The notes: generated from the letters alone by a model not told the origin. 64,000 nucleotides of DNA from Erysipelotrichaceae bacterium (GCA_012513225.1 JAAZCQ010000024.1:1-64000); one strand, 5' to 3'. Shown: positions 35,905 through 44,729, numbered from the stretch's first letter. Numbers and translations are program-made.

Positions 35905-36738
35905 TTAAATATCCTCCTCATCATCGGCACCAGAAGATGCACCCTTATAGCTTGCCATAGCAATTTGGAAATTAACAAATGCGAACATTCCACCAATTGC
36001 AGTTGCAGCTAATAATGAAAGTCCAAGTGATTTAGCTAAAGCAAATCCACCAACAAAATAAATTAAATCTGTTGTTTTATTAATAACTGATTTTAATAAT
36101 ATTGCAATTCCAACTGCTGGCAATAATGAACCTAATGTAAATAATGCCTTCATATACCAAGCTTCCATTGGCAATGCAGATTTAAAGTTTTCTACAGCTC
36201 CTGCACCATAATAAACAAGAATAGTTACAGGAATAAATGAAATAACGATATGTGTAACGATTGGTAGGAAAACTTCAACTTTTGTTAAAACATTAAAATC
36301 TCCCTTATCTAATCTTGCCCAACCATAATGTTGCCAAAATAAGTTCATCATAGCTGTACCATAAAACATAACTGTTCCAACGGTTCCTACTAAAGCCCCT
36401 AATGCTCCAGCAATACCTTGAGCCTCAGCACCTGCTAGGTCCAATCCTTGAGATACACATGTTACATAAGCTAATGGAATACCTATATAAGAAACAGCAC
36501 GTAAGTCTGCTGCTACTGTTCCACCAGGGGTAACTAGTGCAATGTAGATTATTTGCATGGGTATAGCTATTGTAATAGCACCTGGAACATCTCCAAGTAT
36601 TAGCCCAACAAATAATGATGCAACAAGAGGTCTATTTAAAGTGTAGTTTCCTACAGTTGTTCCTAGTGCAGCTGGTGTAGATGCAGCTAGAACAGACATA
36701 AATCCTAAAAGTCCTGCTTGTAACCATGAAATACTCAT
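35905..36738 (-). CDS. PTS system mannose/fructose/sorbose-family IIC component
   Basis: A 277-residue polytopic component that forms the sugar path together with IID. The N-terminal stretch near STPAALGTTVGNYTLNRPL and the IALVTPGGTVAADLRAVSYIG segment near 65-85 are typical. About seven to eight membrane segments are visible. AAAGGAG precedes ATG 36738. Third gene of the IIA-IIB-IIC-IID operon. Confidence 0.94.
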   Translation of the reverse strand: MSISWLQAGLLGFMSVLAASTPAALGTTVGNYTLNRPLVASLFVGLILGDVPGAITIAIPMQIIYIALVTPGGTVAADLRAVSYIGIPLAYVTCVSQGLDLAGAEAQGIAGALGALVGTVGTVMFYGTAMMNLFWQHYGWARLDKGDFNVLTKVEVFLPIVTHIVISFIPVTILVYYGAGAVENFKSALPMEAWYMKALFTLGSLLPAVGIAILLKSVINKTTDLIYFVGGFALAKSLGLSLLAATAIGGMFAFVNFQIAMASYKGASSGADDEEDI

Positions 36739-36797
36739 AAAAATCTATCTCCTTTCGGGTTTCTATTTATCAAATTTAGCTACTAGCTTCCCAAAAA

Positions 36798-37289
36798 CTA
36801 ATATCCAAATTTAGATCTAAATTTAGGCCATGAACCAATTGCTGTTTCTTCAAGCAATGCGAAGTAAACGTCATAGCCAGCGTTTGTCATTTTTTCACAT
36901 GCTTCTGCTTCTTCAGGAGTTATTGATTGGTTTTGTCCAAGTTTAATTGCTCCAGGTCTATCATTTGCTGGTCCAATTACTACTCTTTTTACATTTCCTG
37001 GAACAAATCCATCATCTACAAGAATTTTTGCCATATCTACTGGATTCTTTGTAATCAAGAAATAATTCTTGTCGCTTTCAAGAACTTTTTGTTTTTTTGC
37101 ATCCCATTCAGCATTAGTCCAAATAAATACTTTTTTATCTGTACTAGCAACAAAAGATTGTTTAAGAACAGGTGTTGTTGCTGCCTTATCATTAATTGCT
37201 ACAATACCATCACAAGGGAATTCTTTAGCCCAACGTGTAACAATTTGACCGTGTATAATACGATCATCTACTCTAACAAAAGTGATCAT
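36798..37289 (-). CDS. PTS system mannose/fructose/sorbose-family IIB component
   Basis: A 163-residue cytosolic phosphocarrier. The phosphorylated His of the family is His14 in VDDRIIHGQIVTRW. The conserved C-terminal NVKRVVIGPANDRPGA block is present. It receives phosphate from IIA (gene upstream, 11-base gap) and passes it to the sugar at IIC/IID. GGAGGAG precedes ATG 37289. Confidence 0.94.
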   Translation of the reverse strand: MITFVRVDDRIIHGQIVTRWAKEFPCDGIVAINDKAATTPVLKQSFVASTDKKVFIWTNAEWDAKKQKVLESDKNYFLITKNPVDMAKILVDDGFVPGNVKRVVIGPANDRPGAIKLGQNQSITPEEAEACEKMTNAGYDVYFALLEETAIGSWPKFRSKFGY

Positions 37290-37300
37290 AATTTCTCCTC

Positions 37301-37732
37301 CTATATGTCATCTTCATTATCATCTGTTTCAATAACTGGTTCATAAACTAGCAGTCCTTCTTTACCTTCAGAAACTAATGTAGTTTTTAAGCTCTCAAGG
37401 TCCATATTATCTTTCATTAAGACTGCAGTAATTGCTAAAGGCATATTCATCCCTGCAAATACAACTGTTTTATCCATAAAGCCTGCTTCATCTAAAACTT
37501 GTAATGAAGTAGTGAAAGGTGAACCACTCAAAATATCCGCAAGAAGAACAATCTCATCTTCAACTTCAAGTGTTGAAACAATTGCTTTTAATTTTTCAGC
37601 AAATTCCGGAGTCCCCATTCCATCTTTAAGACCAATACTTAAGACATCATCACGTTCTCCAGTCATCATCTTAACTGCAGAGTGTAAACCTTCCGCAAAG
37701 TCACCATGACTTACCATTAATACATATCTCAT
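37301..37732 (-). CDS. PTS system mannose/fructose/sorbose-family IIA component
   Basis: A 143-residue phosphocarrier whose active-site His is His9 in MVSHGDFAEGLHSA. The LLADILSGSPFTTSL stretch near 62 and the Met/Ala-rich AGMNMPLAITAVLM near 93 match the EIIA-Man fold. It is separate rather than fused to IIB. First gene of the operon, behind a promoter with a cre box, so it is expected to be switched off by preferred sugars. Confidence 0.94.
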   Translation of the reverse strand: MRYVLMVSHGDFAEGLHSAVKMMTGERDDVLSIGLKDGMGTPEFAEKLKAIVSTLEVEDEIVLLADILSGSPFTTSLQVLDEAGFMDKTVVFAGMNMPLAITAVLMKDNMDLESLKTTLVSEGKEGLLVYEPVIETDDNEDDI

Positions 37733-37748
37733 ATCTATCCTCCAATTG

Positions 37749-37762
37749 TGTTAGCGTTTACA
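37749..37762 (-). promoter_or_regulatory. Catabolite-responsive element (cre, CcpA site)
   Basis: On the minus strand TGTAAACGCTAACA matches every fixed position of the consensus TGWNANCGNTNWCA. It lies at about +1 to +14 of the PTS operon transcript, a position where CcpA blocks transcription. Confidence 0.75.
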
Positions 37763-37768
37763 TATATA

Positions 37769-37797
37769 ATTCTATTATTTATGAAACTTTTTTTCAA
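37769..37797 (-). promoter_or_regulatory. Sigma-A-type promoter of the PTS operon
   Basis: On the minus strand TTGAAA (37797-37792) and TAGAAT (37774-37769) are separated by exactly 17 bases, with a predicted transcription start near 37762. Confidence 0.72.
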
Positions 37798-37868
37798 GTT
37801 AAAACAGCCCAAAACACTACTACAAGAATAATAATTTCTAAAGTTAAGTAAATTTATATATTTATAGG

Positions 37869-38219
37869 CTAAAATAACTTATTAAAAAATCTCATTACCT
37901 TATCATAATTCAATATAAACCAAAAAATTAACATAACAACTATAGGAATAATTAACAATATTGAGTAACCAGCTCCAACTTTTTTCTTTAATTTTTCATA
38001 ATTCTCATTAGAAAAATAAAACTTATTATCTTCAGTTTGAATTACAATATTTTCTTTCATAAAATTCCCAATAGTATATCCTATTATTTCACTGCTTAAT
38101 TTAATATTTTTAAAAGAATCAACTGGAATAGCAGTTGCTTCTGTATATGCATTTGATTTTCTAAATACATCAACAATCATTTTAGATGCAGTTTCTTGTG
38201 TATTTTGATTTTTCATCAT
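37869..38219 (-). CDS. Hypothetical protein with winged-helix-like N-terminus and C-terminal membrane helix
   Basis: A 116-residue protein. Residues about 5-75 could form a small helix-turn-helix/winged-helix-like domain (two helices, ending in a KFYFSNENYEKL hairpin). Residues about 82-105 are one membrane segment, and the tail is short and basic. I do not recognise the family. It is the last gene of the isomerase operon, 8 bases after the HAD gene. GGTGA precedes the start (ATG 38219 or 38216). Confidence 0.6.
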   Translation of the reverse strand: MMKNQNTQETASKMIVDVFRKSNAYTEATAIPVDSFKNIKLSSEIIGYTIGNFMKENIVIQTEDNKFYFSNENYEKLKKKVGAGYSILLIIPIVVMLIFWFILNYDKVMRFFNKLF

Positions 38220-38227
38220 TATTTCAC

Positions 38228-39016
38228 CTATATTATCTTATATTTTTCTAAACATTTGTAAACACCATCATTATCATTACTATCTGTTATATAGTCCGCT
38301 ATATTTTTAACCTTGTCAACAGCATTTGACATCGCAATTCCAATTCCAGAATCTCTTATCATTTCATAATCATTATAATGATCTCCAAACGACATAACAT
38401 TATCCATTTTAATTCCTATAATATCACAAATTATTTTTATACCACTTGCTTTACTATACCCTGTATGAAACACATCATACTCATTATCTCTAAAAGGAAT
38501 AAAATCAATTTCTTTATATTTACTTTTATATTTTGTTGCACTATTATTTTTATCAATTAGTATTGCAGCCCATGAAGAATCTATTAAATGCCTTTTTCTA
38601 TTTTTTGTATCATCTATTAAAACTCTTTCTTTTCCAACAGTATTTAATAGCATCCTATCCATAATATCATAGTTTACATAACTATAATTTCCATCTATAA
38701 AACTAAATAAAAGAGAGTTTTGATCTTTTTCACAATCATTAGTAAACTCTTCTATAAAATCATTATCAAAAACACTTTTGAAAATAACTTTATCATTGTT
38801 ATCTACCACTATAGTTCCATTACTACAAATATAGTAATCAAACTCAATGTCATTTAATTGTTTTATTTTTGTTGCAATTGGTGGTCTACCACTAGCTATC
38901 GCAATTTTATATCCTTTATCTTTTAAACTTTGAAAAGCTTTTCTAGTATTTTCTAAAACTTGTTTCTTACTATTTAAAATAGTTCCATCTATATCAAACA
39001 CAATTAATTTAATCAT
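38228..39016 (-). CDS. HAD-superfamily phosphatase, Cof type (IIB)
   Basis: A 262-residue Cof-like phosphatase with motif I FDIDGTI near residue 8, motif II SGRPP near 42 and the C-terminal MSFGDHYNDYEMI. It overlaps the upstream membrane-protein gene by 4 bases (ATGA). Being inside a sugar-phosphate isomerase operon suggests it dephosphorylates a sugar phosphate, perhaps to relieve sugar-phosphate stress; this is inference. Confidence 0.87.
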   Translation of the reverse strand: MIKLIVFDIDGTILNSKKQVLENTRKAFQSLKDKGYKIAIASGRPPIATKIKQLNDIEFDYYICSNGTIVVDNNDKVIFKSVFDNDFIEEFTNDCEKDQNSLLFSFIDGNYSYVNYDIMDRMLLNTVGKERVLIDDTKNRKRHLIDSSWAAILIDKNNSATKYKSKYKEIDFIPFRDNEYDVFHTGYSKASGIKIICDIIGIKMDNVMSFGDHYNDYEMIRDSGIGIAMSNAVDKVKNIADYITDSNDNDGVYKCLEKYKII

Positions 39017-39531
39017 TTTTTCTTTCCTTTAATTTTTCTTCGAGATATTAATTCTAATCCCAATTTATGAGGAATATTTAATGTTATATTAGAGTATGTT
39101 TTTAACTCATAATTTTTAATAAATTTTCCTTTTAAATATATATCTTTTATATCTTTATATCTAATAACTTTATTATCAAACAAAAAGTTTTCATTTCCAA
39201 AAACAATTGTTCTACGAATAAATACTTCTATCATAAGTGAACAAGTAAATAATATAATAAAAATGTAAGTTGCTATTATATAATAATCATCACCTTTTAA
39301 ACTTTTCACAAACATAACTATTAATAATACTAATAAAGCACTATAAATGATTAACCAATCTTTTATATCTTTATAATGGTATGCATTAGAATAATTAAAT
39401 TTCTCGCTTTTTATTTTTTTAAATTCCAATAATCTTTTTATATTTAAATAAATTAAATAAAATCCATATGCAACAAAAGCAATGATAATCACAAAAGTTA
39501 AAACATTAGAATAATTATTTGTATTTCCCAT
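39013..39531 (-). CDS. Hypothetical membrane protein with PH-like C-terminal part
   Basis: A 172-residue protein with three hydrophobic segments (about 9-28, 57-72 and 82-100) and a soluble C-terminal part that resembles small bacterial PH-like domains (NENFLFDNKVIRYKDIKDIYLK). Not recognised as a named family. AGAGGT precedes ATG 39531. It sits between the GntR regulator and the HAD phosphatase in the isomerase operon. Confidence 0.62.
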   Translation of the reverse strand: MGNTNNYSNVLTFVIIIAFVAYGFYLIYLNIKRLLEFKKIKSEKFNYSNAYHYKDIKDWLIIYSALLVLLIVMFVKSLKGDDYYIIATYIFIILFTCSLMIEVFIRRTIVFGNENFLFDNKVIRYKDIKDIYLKGKFIKNYELKTYSNITLNIPHKLGLELISRRKIKGKKK

Positions 39532-39543
39532 ATTTACCTCTTT

Positions 39544-40275
39544 TTATATTTTACTACTAATAGTATACACATATCTTGAAGCAGGATAGTACCCAATTGT
39601 ATATTCTAGCACATTTCCATCTTCTAAAAAACTCGTCTTATATCTCACTAAAATAGGATCTTTTATATCCACTTCTAGTAAGCTAGCCAATTTTTTATCT
39701 GCACATATAGCACTTATTTTTTCTTTATATGAATATGGGTATATATTTCTTGAGTTAAAAAATTCATAAAGACTGTTTTTATAGTATTCACCTTCCATCG
39801 GCAAATTTAAATCCTTCAATAAAAATGTCTCAAGATAAACAATAACTTTATCATTACTAGTTCTTAATCTATTTATATTTATTAGTTCTTCGTTAAACTT
39901 TATACCAAATATTTTAGCTATCGACTCTGTTGCTTTTACTGTTTTAACTTCAACAAATTTAGTTCCCGGCTTATTACCCTGTTCAATCATTTCCGATGTG
40001 AAACTTACACTATTAATTAAGTTCTCCTCTATTTTCTTTTGGTATATTACTATAGTTCCTTTGCCTCTTTTTCTTAAAACATATCCTTCATTTTCCAGCT
40101 CAAGGATTGCTTGTCTAGCAGTAATTCTACTTATTTCATATTCTTTTTGAATTTGAAGCTCTGTAGGTATTAAATCACCATAATTATATTTACCTTCAAT
40201 TATATCTGCTTTAATAATATGTTTAATTTGAATATATAAAGGCAATGATCCTTTTGAAAACTCTAAGTTACTCAT
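39544..40275 (-). CDS. GntR-family regulator with UTRA ligand domain
   Basis: A 243-residue repressor-type regulator. The winged helix is at about 10-78 (LPLYIQIKHIIKADIIEGKYNYGD, PTELQIQKEYEISRITARQA, LRKRGKGTIV). The UTRA domain (about 95-240) usually binds a sugar phosphate or amino-sugar phosphate. It overlaps the upstream isomerase gene by one base, so it likely controls its own operon; the dyad at 43358-43373 is the best site candidate. Confidence 0.92.
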   Translation of the reverse strand: MSNLEFSKGSLPLYIQIKHIIKADIIEGKYNYGDLIPTELQIQKEYEISRITARQAILELENEGYVLRKRGKGTIVIYQKKIEENLINSVSFTSEMIEQGNKPGTKFVEVKTVKATESIAKIFGIKFNEELININRLRTSNDKVIVYLETFLLKDLNLPMEGEYYKNSLYEFFNSRNIYPYSYKEKISAICADKKLASLLEVDIKDPILVRYKTSFLEDGNVLEYTIGYYPASRYVYTISSKI

Positions 40276-42011
40276 TAACTTTTATCTTTATCAAAGCTAT
40301 TCTTTACAAAAGCTTTAATAACTCCATATTTACTTCTATTTCCATATGGTTTTATTGTATATTTTCCAACATTTGCTGGAACTACAAAAGTTTCCCCATA
40401 ATTAACAACATAAGGCTCAAACTCATTATTTATTGCTTCAACTAAAATACTATCTCCTTCTACAAGATTTAATACATTTAGTGTCCCTCTTGTATCATGA
40501 TTTATTTTTTTATCAAACCAATATCTTCTTGTCTCAATAAACTCTAAGTCATGAAGACCTGTAATTTCTTCTTCACACTCATCATTTTCTACTTTAACAA
40601 TATTATTTATAAGGTTTTCTTTAACCCACTTTGTATCTCTATTCCATTGAATCACCTTTTCACCATGTTCTATATGAACTGGCCTTGGTTTTCCATCCAA
40701 ACCTAATCTTCCCCAATCCCAAAGTTTAAATGTAAAAATATATGGTGTTGCACTGATTTCTAAAACAACACTATTTTTTCCAGAACAATGTATTGTTCCA
40801 GGAGGAATTAAAAAATGATCATGTTTTTTTGCAGGAAATTTATTCACATATTTTTCTGCATCAAATTGTTTTTTACCTTTATTTGCTTCTTTTAATTCTT
40901 TAAGCATTTCATTAGAATCAATATTTTCTTTTAATCCTAAGTAAACACTTGCATCTTCTTTTGCATCAAGTAAATAATAGCTCTCCTCTTGTGTATAATT
41001 CATTCCAAATGTTTTATATATATAATCAGTTAAAGGATGTACTTGTAAGCTTAAATTTTGACCTTCCACTGTATCTAACAAGTCAAATCTTATTGGAAAT
41101 TCAGCACCAAATCTTGAGTAAACTTTCTCACCTAATAATTCTTTTGGCCTATATAAAACTAAGTTAATACCTGGAAATTCAAATATATTATCTTCTATTT
41201 CAAAATAAAGTGAATTTTCTTCTAGTACTCCATCAAATGACCATGCATAATTAGATTCTTTTGGATCAAGATCAAATTTTTCTTTCATCCATTGTCCACC
41301 CCAAACACCCTTGTCAAAATATGGAACAGTTCTAAAAGGCGTATTACAAAACTCTATTAAGCCTTTTCTAAATAAGTCTCCACTTATTAATTTAGGTTGA
41401 TTTTTTTTATTTGTATCTAAAACATAATCAATATCATCAAATAATCTTCTTTTATGTTTATCAGCAATTCTCCACTCAACAAAAAAACCTCTTTTAATTT
41501 TCTTTAAAGTATCTTCATCATAATTATCACATTTGTAATTAGGCATTTTATTTCTATATCTTTGTTGTATTTCCCATCTTGCCAAATCTGCGTATATCAA
41601 TAAATCACCTTTACTTACAAGTTGAGCACCAAATCCATATACAATCGTAAGACCTTCATTTTCTTTCACTTTATTTTTTGCTTCTTCTAATTTTCTTAAA
41701 TCTAACAAATCAATTATTTCGCCAAAAAACATTTTTCCAAATACACGGTCTTCACCTAAAAAAGGATATAAAAATATATTTAGCTCTTCTTTTATTTTAA
41801 ATATGTCATACATATTAATTACTAAATTTGGATTAAGCTTTAAAAAATTATTTAGAACCTCTTCATCATCAACTCCAGGATAAGAATCAATTATTAAAGT
41901 GAAATTTGAATTATAATTTATATCTTTTTTAATTAATTCAATTATATTATCATAACCAACTATACAACTTCCATCTAATTTTAAAGCAGGTTTTAAATTA
42001 TAACTGCTCAC
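40275..42011 (-). CDS. Class I mannose-6-phosphate isomerase-like protein with large N-terminal extension
   Basis: A 578-residue protein. The C-terminal about 360 residues form a ManA-type double cupin: FDLLDTVEGQNLSLQVHP near 318 (zinc His), the acidic YLLDAKEDASVYLG, and HDHFLIPPGTIHCSG near 405. This part would interconvert mannose-6-phosphate and fructose-6-phosphate. The N-terminal about 210 residues look like an alpha/beta nucleotide-kinase-type fold (FTLIIDSYPGVDDEEVL, VYGFGAQLV, YADLARWEIQQRY) without an obvious P-loop. GTG 42011 is favoured because GGAGG lies 7 bases upstream; ATG 42017 is too close. It overlaps the cupin gene upstream by 14 bases. Confidence 0.8.
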   Translation of the reverse strand: MSSYNLKPALKLDGSCIVGYDNIIELIKKDINYNSNFTLIIDSYPGVDDEEVLNNFLKLNPNLVINMYDIFKIKEELNIFLYPFLGEDRVFGKMFFGEIIDLLDLRKLEEAKNKVKENEGLTIVYGFGAQLVSKGDLLIYADLARWEIQQRYRNKMPNYKCDNYDEDTLKKIKRGFFVEWRIADKHKRRLFDDIDYVLDTNKKNQPKLISGDLFRKGLIEFCNTPFRTVPYFDKGVWGGQWMKEKFDLDPKESNYAWSFDGVLEENSLYFEIEDNIFEFPGINLVLYRPKELLGEKVYSRFGAEFPIRFDLLDTVEGQNLSLQVHPLTDYIYKTFGMNYTQEESYYLLDAKEDASVYLGLKENIDSNEMLKELKEANKGKKQFDAEKYVNKFPAKKHDHFLIPPGTIHCSGKNSVVLEISATPYIFTFKLWDWGRLGLDGKPRPVHIEHGEKVIQWNRDTKWVKENLINNIVKVENDECEEEITGLHDLEFIETRRYWFDKKINHDTRGTLNVLNLVEGDSILVEAINNEFEPYVVNYGETFVVPANVGKYTIKPYGNRSKYGVIKAFVKNSFDKDKS

Positions 42012-42573
42012 TAACATCCCTCCTTATTTTTTCTAATACATTATTATTTTCATCTGCAAATACAATAGAATCATCTTCTTTTAAGACTCTTATATTAAAA
42101 GGCATATTTGTAACACTATCATAATCATGACCTGCTTCTTTTGAAAAATAAGCATGAGTAATAAACTCTTCATCACCTATATTAATAAGTCTATGAGCAT
42201 ATTTGCCACTTATATAATTAATTGAACCAGGATAAACATAAGTAAAACTCACTTTTTGATTTTCATCCATAAGAGCTAATAAACCTTCACCTTTATAGCC
42301 AATATAATATTCGCCCTTATTTCTGTTCTCATGAAAATGCCCTCTAGTAAAATTAAATTCATTTTGTATTAAAATAGGATAAATAATAGTTGTTCCAAAT
42401 ACTAACTCATCTTCACTACTTTCATCTAAAAAAACTTCATACATCTTACAAGAATCATCAATATCATCATTTAAATATAAATTTTTTAAATCTTTAAAGT
42501 ACTTAATTGAATGACTTACATTACCTATAAATCTACCTTTTTTATTTATAAATGTTTCTGGATAATTTATCAT
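41998..42573 (-). CDS. Cupin-type glucose-6-phosphate isomerase (PGI cupin family)
   Basis: A 191-residue single cupin of the archaeal-type phosphoglucose isomerase family. The metal motif TRGHFHENRNKGEYYIGYKG near 86-105 supplies two His and a Glu, with a later His in YAHRLIN near 130. It would interconvert glucose-6-phosphate and fructose-6-phosphate. ATG 42573 follows GGAGGG; the frame begins at 42591. It begins 2 bases after the upstream cupin gene. Confidence 0.85.
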   Translation of the reverse strand: MINYPETFINKKGRFIGNVSHSIKYFKDLKNLYLNDDIDDSCKMYEVFLDESSEDELVFGTTIIYPILIQNEFNFTRGHFHENRNKGEYYIGYKGEGLLALMDENQKVSFTYVYPGSINYISGKYAHRLINIGDEEFITHAYFSKEAGHDYDSVTNMPFNIRVLKEDDSIVFADENNNVLEKIRRDVSEQL

Positions 42574-42575
42574 TA

Positions 42576-43343
42576 TTAAAATTCCCTCCATAAATGATCT
42601 GCAACATCGGGATTTGCAACAAAATCAAAATTATCTGGATTATTTATAAATTGTGTATATATACGTTCTTTATTAGTAATATTAAATTCTGGATATTCTT
42701 TTGCTTTAACTTTAATTAAAGAACCATCTGAATAATTATCATTTTTAATCCATTCAATATCTCCATCTTTAACTATGGGATAAAACGCAATTCCTTTATG
42801 CTCTCTAACTTCCTTATATTCAAATTTATAATCAGAAACACTCCAAGAACCAAAAGCCATATTATTATTAATATCTGCGTTAATTGTTGCATGCACCCAA
42901 TTTGGAGGCACTATTACAACATCATTTTCTTCTGCATAAACTGCATAACATCTTCCAGCATCATCACTTCCACTTTCTTGCATATATATAATTGCCTTCC
43001 CTAGTAAAATTTCATAAACTTCACAAGTACTTTTATTTGAAAATTTTGATATCGCATGTATATGCCCTTGAGACCTTATTGGTTCATTTCCAATTTGCCC
43101 CTTATTATAAACAACAATAGCGTAAACTGCATTTTTTTCTTCAATAATTTGTTTGTCTTTTTTATCACCAACATGCATTGCAATTCCATACAAGACATCT
43201 GGTCCTTTCGCATTATAATCTAGTAAAGATTCTCTAATGTCATCTAATCTTCTTTTTTCAATAACTGGACCAAAAGTATTCTCTCCGTATATTAATTCTA
43301 AATTCTTTGTATCTATTTTTACATCAAATCCTGGATTACTCAT
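42576..43343 (-). CDS. Second PGI-type cupin protein
   Basis: A 255-residue protein of the same cupin family, with SQGHIHAISKFSNKSTCEVYEILLG near 87-111 (His, His, Glu) and a later His in VPPNWVHATIN near 145. It is longer than its neighbour by a C-terminal extension of about 60 residues. Whether both act on glucose-6-phosphate or on different hexose phosphates is unclear. ATG 43343 follows GGAGG; an ATG at 43355 lies upstream of that site. First gene of the isomerase operon. Confidence 0.8.
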   Translation of the reverse strand: MSNPGFDVKIDTKNLELIYGENTFGPVIEKRRLDDIRESLLDYNAKGPDVLYGIAMHVGDKKDKQIIEEKNAVYAIVVYNKGQIGNEPIRSQGHIHAISKFSNKSTCEVYEILLGKAIIYMQESGSDDAGRCYAVYAEENDVVIVPPNWVHATINADINNNMAFGSWSVSDYKFEYKEVREHKGIAFYPIVKDGDIEWIKNDNYSDGSLIKVKAKEYPEFNITNKERIYTQFINNPDNFDFVANPDVADHLWREF

Positions 43344-43357
43344 AAACACCTCCATAT

Positions 43358-43373
43358 GTTATATCATTATAAC
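43358..43373 (-). promoter_or_regulatory. Dyad over the -10 of the isomerase operon (GntR operator candidate)
   Basis: GTTATA-N4-TATAAC forms a 16-base palindrome that contains the minus-strand TATAAT (43371-43366). A repressor bound there would cover the -10. The -35 is weak. Confidence 0.5.
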
Positions 43374-43447
43374 TTATATCTTAAAAATATAAAAGTTTTA
43401 TGAAGTAAAACTTAGAATATTATATATATTTATAATAAAATTGCTCA

Positions 43448-43471
43448 AAATAAAAAAGGCAATTATGCCTT
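43448..43471 (-). terminator. Terminator of the cyclophilin/HAD unit
   Basis: On the minus strand AAGGCA, loop TAAT and TGCCTT are followed by TTTTATTTT. The HAD stop codon is within the loop. Confidence 0.85.
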
Positions 43472-44176
43472 ATTTTTTGTAAAATCAACTAATTCTTTTA
43501 AAGTTCCTTTAAATAGTACATCTTCAATCTCTTTATTATTTCTATTTATTAAATTATCAGTAACAATACAAATATCAATTCCTAAATTTTTAGCAATAAA
43601 ATCTTCATCCATATCATTGCCAATCATAATACACTCTTCAGCTTTTAAATTAAATTTATCTAAAATCTCTTGATAATACATTGTATTAGGTTTGCAATAA
43701 CTATAATTTTCATATGTAGTTATTTCTTTAAAAACTTTAGGATCTAAGCCAGCCCATTTTACTCTTTTATGTGTAGCAATACTTGGAAACATTGGATTAG
43801 TTGCAACAATTATGTCATGACCTTTTTCAAGTAAATTATCAATTAACTCTTTAGCATATGGAGTCTTAGATGTAGCATTTTTTGTAATATCAAAATCTAA
43901 TTTATAAAATTCATCAAAAAAATCAAAAGTTTCTTCTTTTGTAAATCCTGATAAACTCTCAAAAACATTCCAAAATTTATCCTCATTACTCATAGAACCA
44001 TCATTTTCAATCATAGCACCTGTACTCTTAAATAGTGCATCTTTAAAATTATCAACTTTGAATTCTTCATTAAATTTTTTAATAATAGTACCAAAATAAT
44101 ATTTTGCAAAAAGCTCAAGATCCATATGTAGTAAAGTACCATCTAAGTCAATTAATATAGTTTTCATTTTACTCAT
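43463..44176 (-). CDS. HAD-superfamily hydrolase (subfamily IA-like)
   Basis: A 237-residue hydrolase with motif I LIDLDGTL near 7-14, a helical cap (about 20-105), motif II VATNP near 122, a Lys in YCKPNTMYYQEIL near 155 and motif IV MIGNDMDEDF near 175. Its substrate is unknown. ATG 44176 overlaps the cyclophilin stop by 8 bases and has GGTGG upstream; ATG 44167 is an alternative. Confidence 0.85.
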   Translation of the reverse strand: MSKMKTILIDLDGTLLHMDLELFAKYYFGTIIKKFNEEFKVDNFKDALFKSTGAMIENDGSMSNEDKFWNVFESLSGFTKEETFDFFDEFYKLDFDITKNATSKTPYAKELIDNLLEKGHDIIVATNPMFPSIATHKRVKWAGLDPKVFKEITTYENYSYCKPNTMYYQEILDKFNLKAEECIMIGNDMDEDFIAKNLGIDICIVTDNLINRNNKEIEDVLFKGTLKELVDFTKNKA

Positions 44177-44609
44177 TTGTAATTTCCACCTTTTTCATGA
44201 CATCATGATTTTTCATGTTTAATACCGCTTCCAAATTATCTGTGACTTGTCCAAAAACAGTATGAACTCCATCTAAATGAGGTTGTGGTAAATGACAAAT
44301 AAAGAACTGACAACACCCTGTATCTTTACCTGCATGAGCCATACTTAAAGTACCCGCAATATGCTTATGCACATTTTTTTCAGTTTCACATGGAATAGTA
44401 TATCCTAATCCTCCAGTACCAGTACCATAGGGACATCCACCTTGAGATACAAATCCAGGTATTACCCTATGAAATGTTTTCCCATCATAGTATCCTTCAT
44501 TTATTAATTTAACAAAGTTATCAACTGTTATAGGTGCTTCTTCTGGATATAGTTCAAACAATATTTCTTCACCATTTTCCATTGTAATTTTTCCGTTTAT
44601 TAATTTCAT
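44169..44609 (-). CDS. Peptidyl-prolyl cis-trans isomerase, cyclophilin type
   Basis: A 146-residue cyclophilin that speeds proline isomerisation during protein folding. Active-site residues are in KTFHRVIPGFVSQGG near 44-58 and the SMAHAGKDTGCCQFFIC core near 89-105 (Gln-Phe-Phe). No signal peptide, so it is cytosolic. AGGAGA precedes ATG 44609. It is translationally coupled to the HAD gene. Confidence 0.94.
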   Translation of the reverse strand: MKLINGKITMENGEEILFELYPEEAPITVDNFVKLINEGYYDGKTFHRVIPGFVSQGGCPYGTGTGGLGYTIPCETEKNVHKHIAGTLSMAHAGKDTGCCQFFICHLPQPHLDGVHTVFGQVTDNLEAVLNMKNHDVMKKVEITNE

Positions 44610-44691
44610 GTAATCTCTCCTATTCTTTACATAATATCAAATTTAATAAATAAATGTATTAAAGTATTATAACAAAAATTAAAGCAATAAT

Positions 44692-44720
44692 AAAAGCTCA
44701 TATTTTTGATATGAGCTTTT
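44692..44720 (-). terminator. Terminator of the tetR operon
   Basis: A perfect 12-bp stem AAAAGCTCATAT/ATATGAGCTTTT with a 5-base loop and T runs on both sides. Confidence 0.85.
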
Positions 44721-44729
44721 AGCATTACT

